Assembly (NCBI GenBank): GCA_903837555.1
Contig: CAILUV010000047.1
Coordinates: forward strand, 1 to 64,000
DNA length: 64,000 nucleotides
Direction: 5' to 3'
Origin: an uncultured Alphaproteobacteria bacterium
GTDB taxonomy: Bacteria; Pseudomonadota; Alphaproteobacteria; Micropepsales; Micropepsaceae
Of the stretch, positions 63,868 to 64,000 are shown one piece after another. Under the pieces are notes generated by a model. The model worked only from the letters and a program-made list of their open reading frames with translations, searched no databases and had not been told where the DNA came from. The position numbers were made by a program, and so were the translations under genes. Positions within the stretch are counted from its first letter, which is position 1. Every line of letters begins with the position of its first letter.

Positions 63868-64000
63868 CTAGTCGCGCTTGGCGCCGCCAACAAGCCGCCT
63901 GGGAATGGCGAGATAGGCCAGCGCCAAGCCCATGCCGGTCAGCGCGCCAAGGCTGTTGGCCACCTCGTCCAGCCAGTCCGCGTCGCGCCCGACCATGCCC
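63868..64000 (-). CDS. VanZ-like membrane protein, C-terminal fragment at the window edge
   Basis: The minus strand from the window edge encodes 43 residues ending in a TAG at 63868. They read GRDADWLDEVANSLGALTGMGLALAYLA then a basic tail. The D-W-L-D...N-x-L-G-A-L pattern is typical of the last helix of VanZ-like proteins. The rest lies to the right of the window. Not in the ORF track. Confidence 0.5.
   Translation of the reverse strand, partial: GMVGRDADWLDEVANSLGALTGMGLALAYLAIPRRLVGGAKRD

Overview
The window is a GC-rich bacterial chromosome segment, almost certainly from an alphaproteobacterium. The evidence is the complete block rimP-nusA-ylxR-infB-rbfA-truB-rpsO-pnp, a RegB/RegA (ActS/ActR, PrrB/PrrA) redox two-component pair with a divergent Sco/PrrC gene, an MmcB-type DNA repair gene, ATP-dependent pckA, a MaeB-type malic enzyme and an RpoH-like promoter before dnaK. 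I cannot place it below class with confidence; a Rhizomicrobium/Micropepsaceae-like lineage is a guess. Most of the window is densely packed housekeeping sequence. No gap without a gene exceeds 300 bases. I see no CRISPR array, prophage or defence island.

Layout. 1-0.5 kb: the 3' end of an IS3/IS481-type insertion sequence sits inside a transglutaminase-like gene. 0.5-7.4 kb: a ZIP metal transporter, a 2-hydroxyacid dehydrogenase, an SRPBCC protein, an orphan ModA-like binding protein, a Tat-exported mannonate-dehydratase-like enzyme, and a coupled dgoD/ACS-family MFS pair; this looks like a sugar-acid catabolic neighbourhood. 7.4-12.9 kb: small conserved proteins, an MFS exporter, tRNA-Thr, a PQQ-type sugar dehydrogenase, xerC and a transaldolase-like gene. 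13-25 kb: priA, a glycosyltransferase, leuC, a universal stress protein, an AAC(6')-like acetyltransferase, mutS, maeB and an M20 peptidase. 25-34 kb: a methyltransferase and tspO, dnaK-dnaJ, a TPR protein, pckA (frameshifted as sequenced) and moeB. 34-41 kb: a 574-residue protein of unknown function, polA with a small zinc-ribbon gene coupled to it, a cobalamin adenosyltransferase and a 2OG-oxygenase-like protein. 41-50.5 kb: the nusA/infB operon down to pnp. 50.5-64 kb: trmB, metK, hisB, mmcB, an MmcQ-like gene, a PAP2 phosphatase, regA/regB/sco, folD, yggT, tRNA-Ala, a FliL-like protein, VanX-type and DUF2817 peptidases, tRNA-Arg, a histone-H1-like protein, msrB, mscL and the edge of a VanZ-like gene.

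Themes. The nusA operon is tightly overlapped (ATGA, TGATG and 1-nt junctions) and couples ribosome maturation, initiation, transcription elongation and RNA decay. RegB/RegA with Sco links redox sensing to cytochrome oxidase copper assembly. Several convergent gene pairs share a palindromic stop (CTAG or TTAA), leaving no room for a terminator between them. Three palindromic intergenic repeat types are visible.

The items most worth a second look are the pckA frameshift in an A7 run, the perfect 26-bp palindrome before metK, the exported UxuA-like enzyme next to dgoD, a hairpin covering the start codons of the histone-like gene directly after tRNA-Arg, the IS-truncated transglutaminase, and the conserved-looking protein of unknown function at 34.1-35.8 kb. 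I did not find a convincing new multi-gene system.
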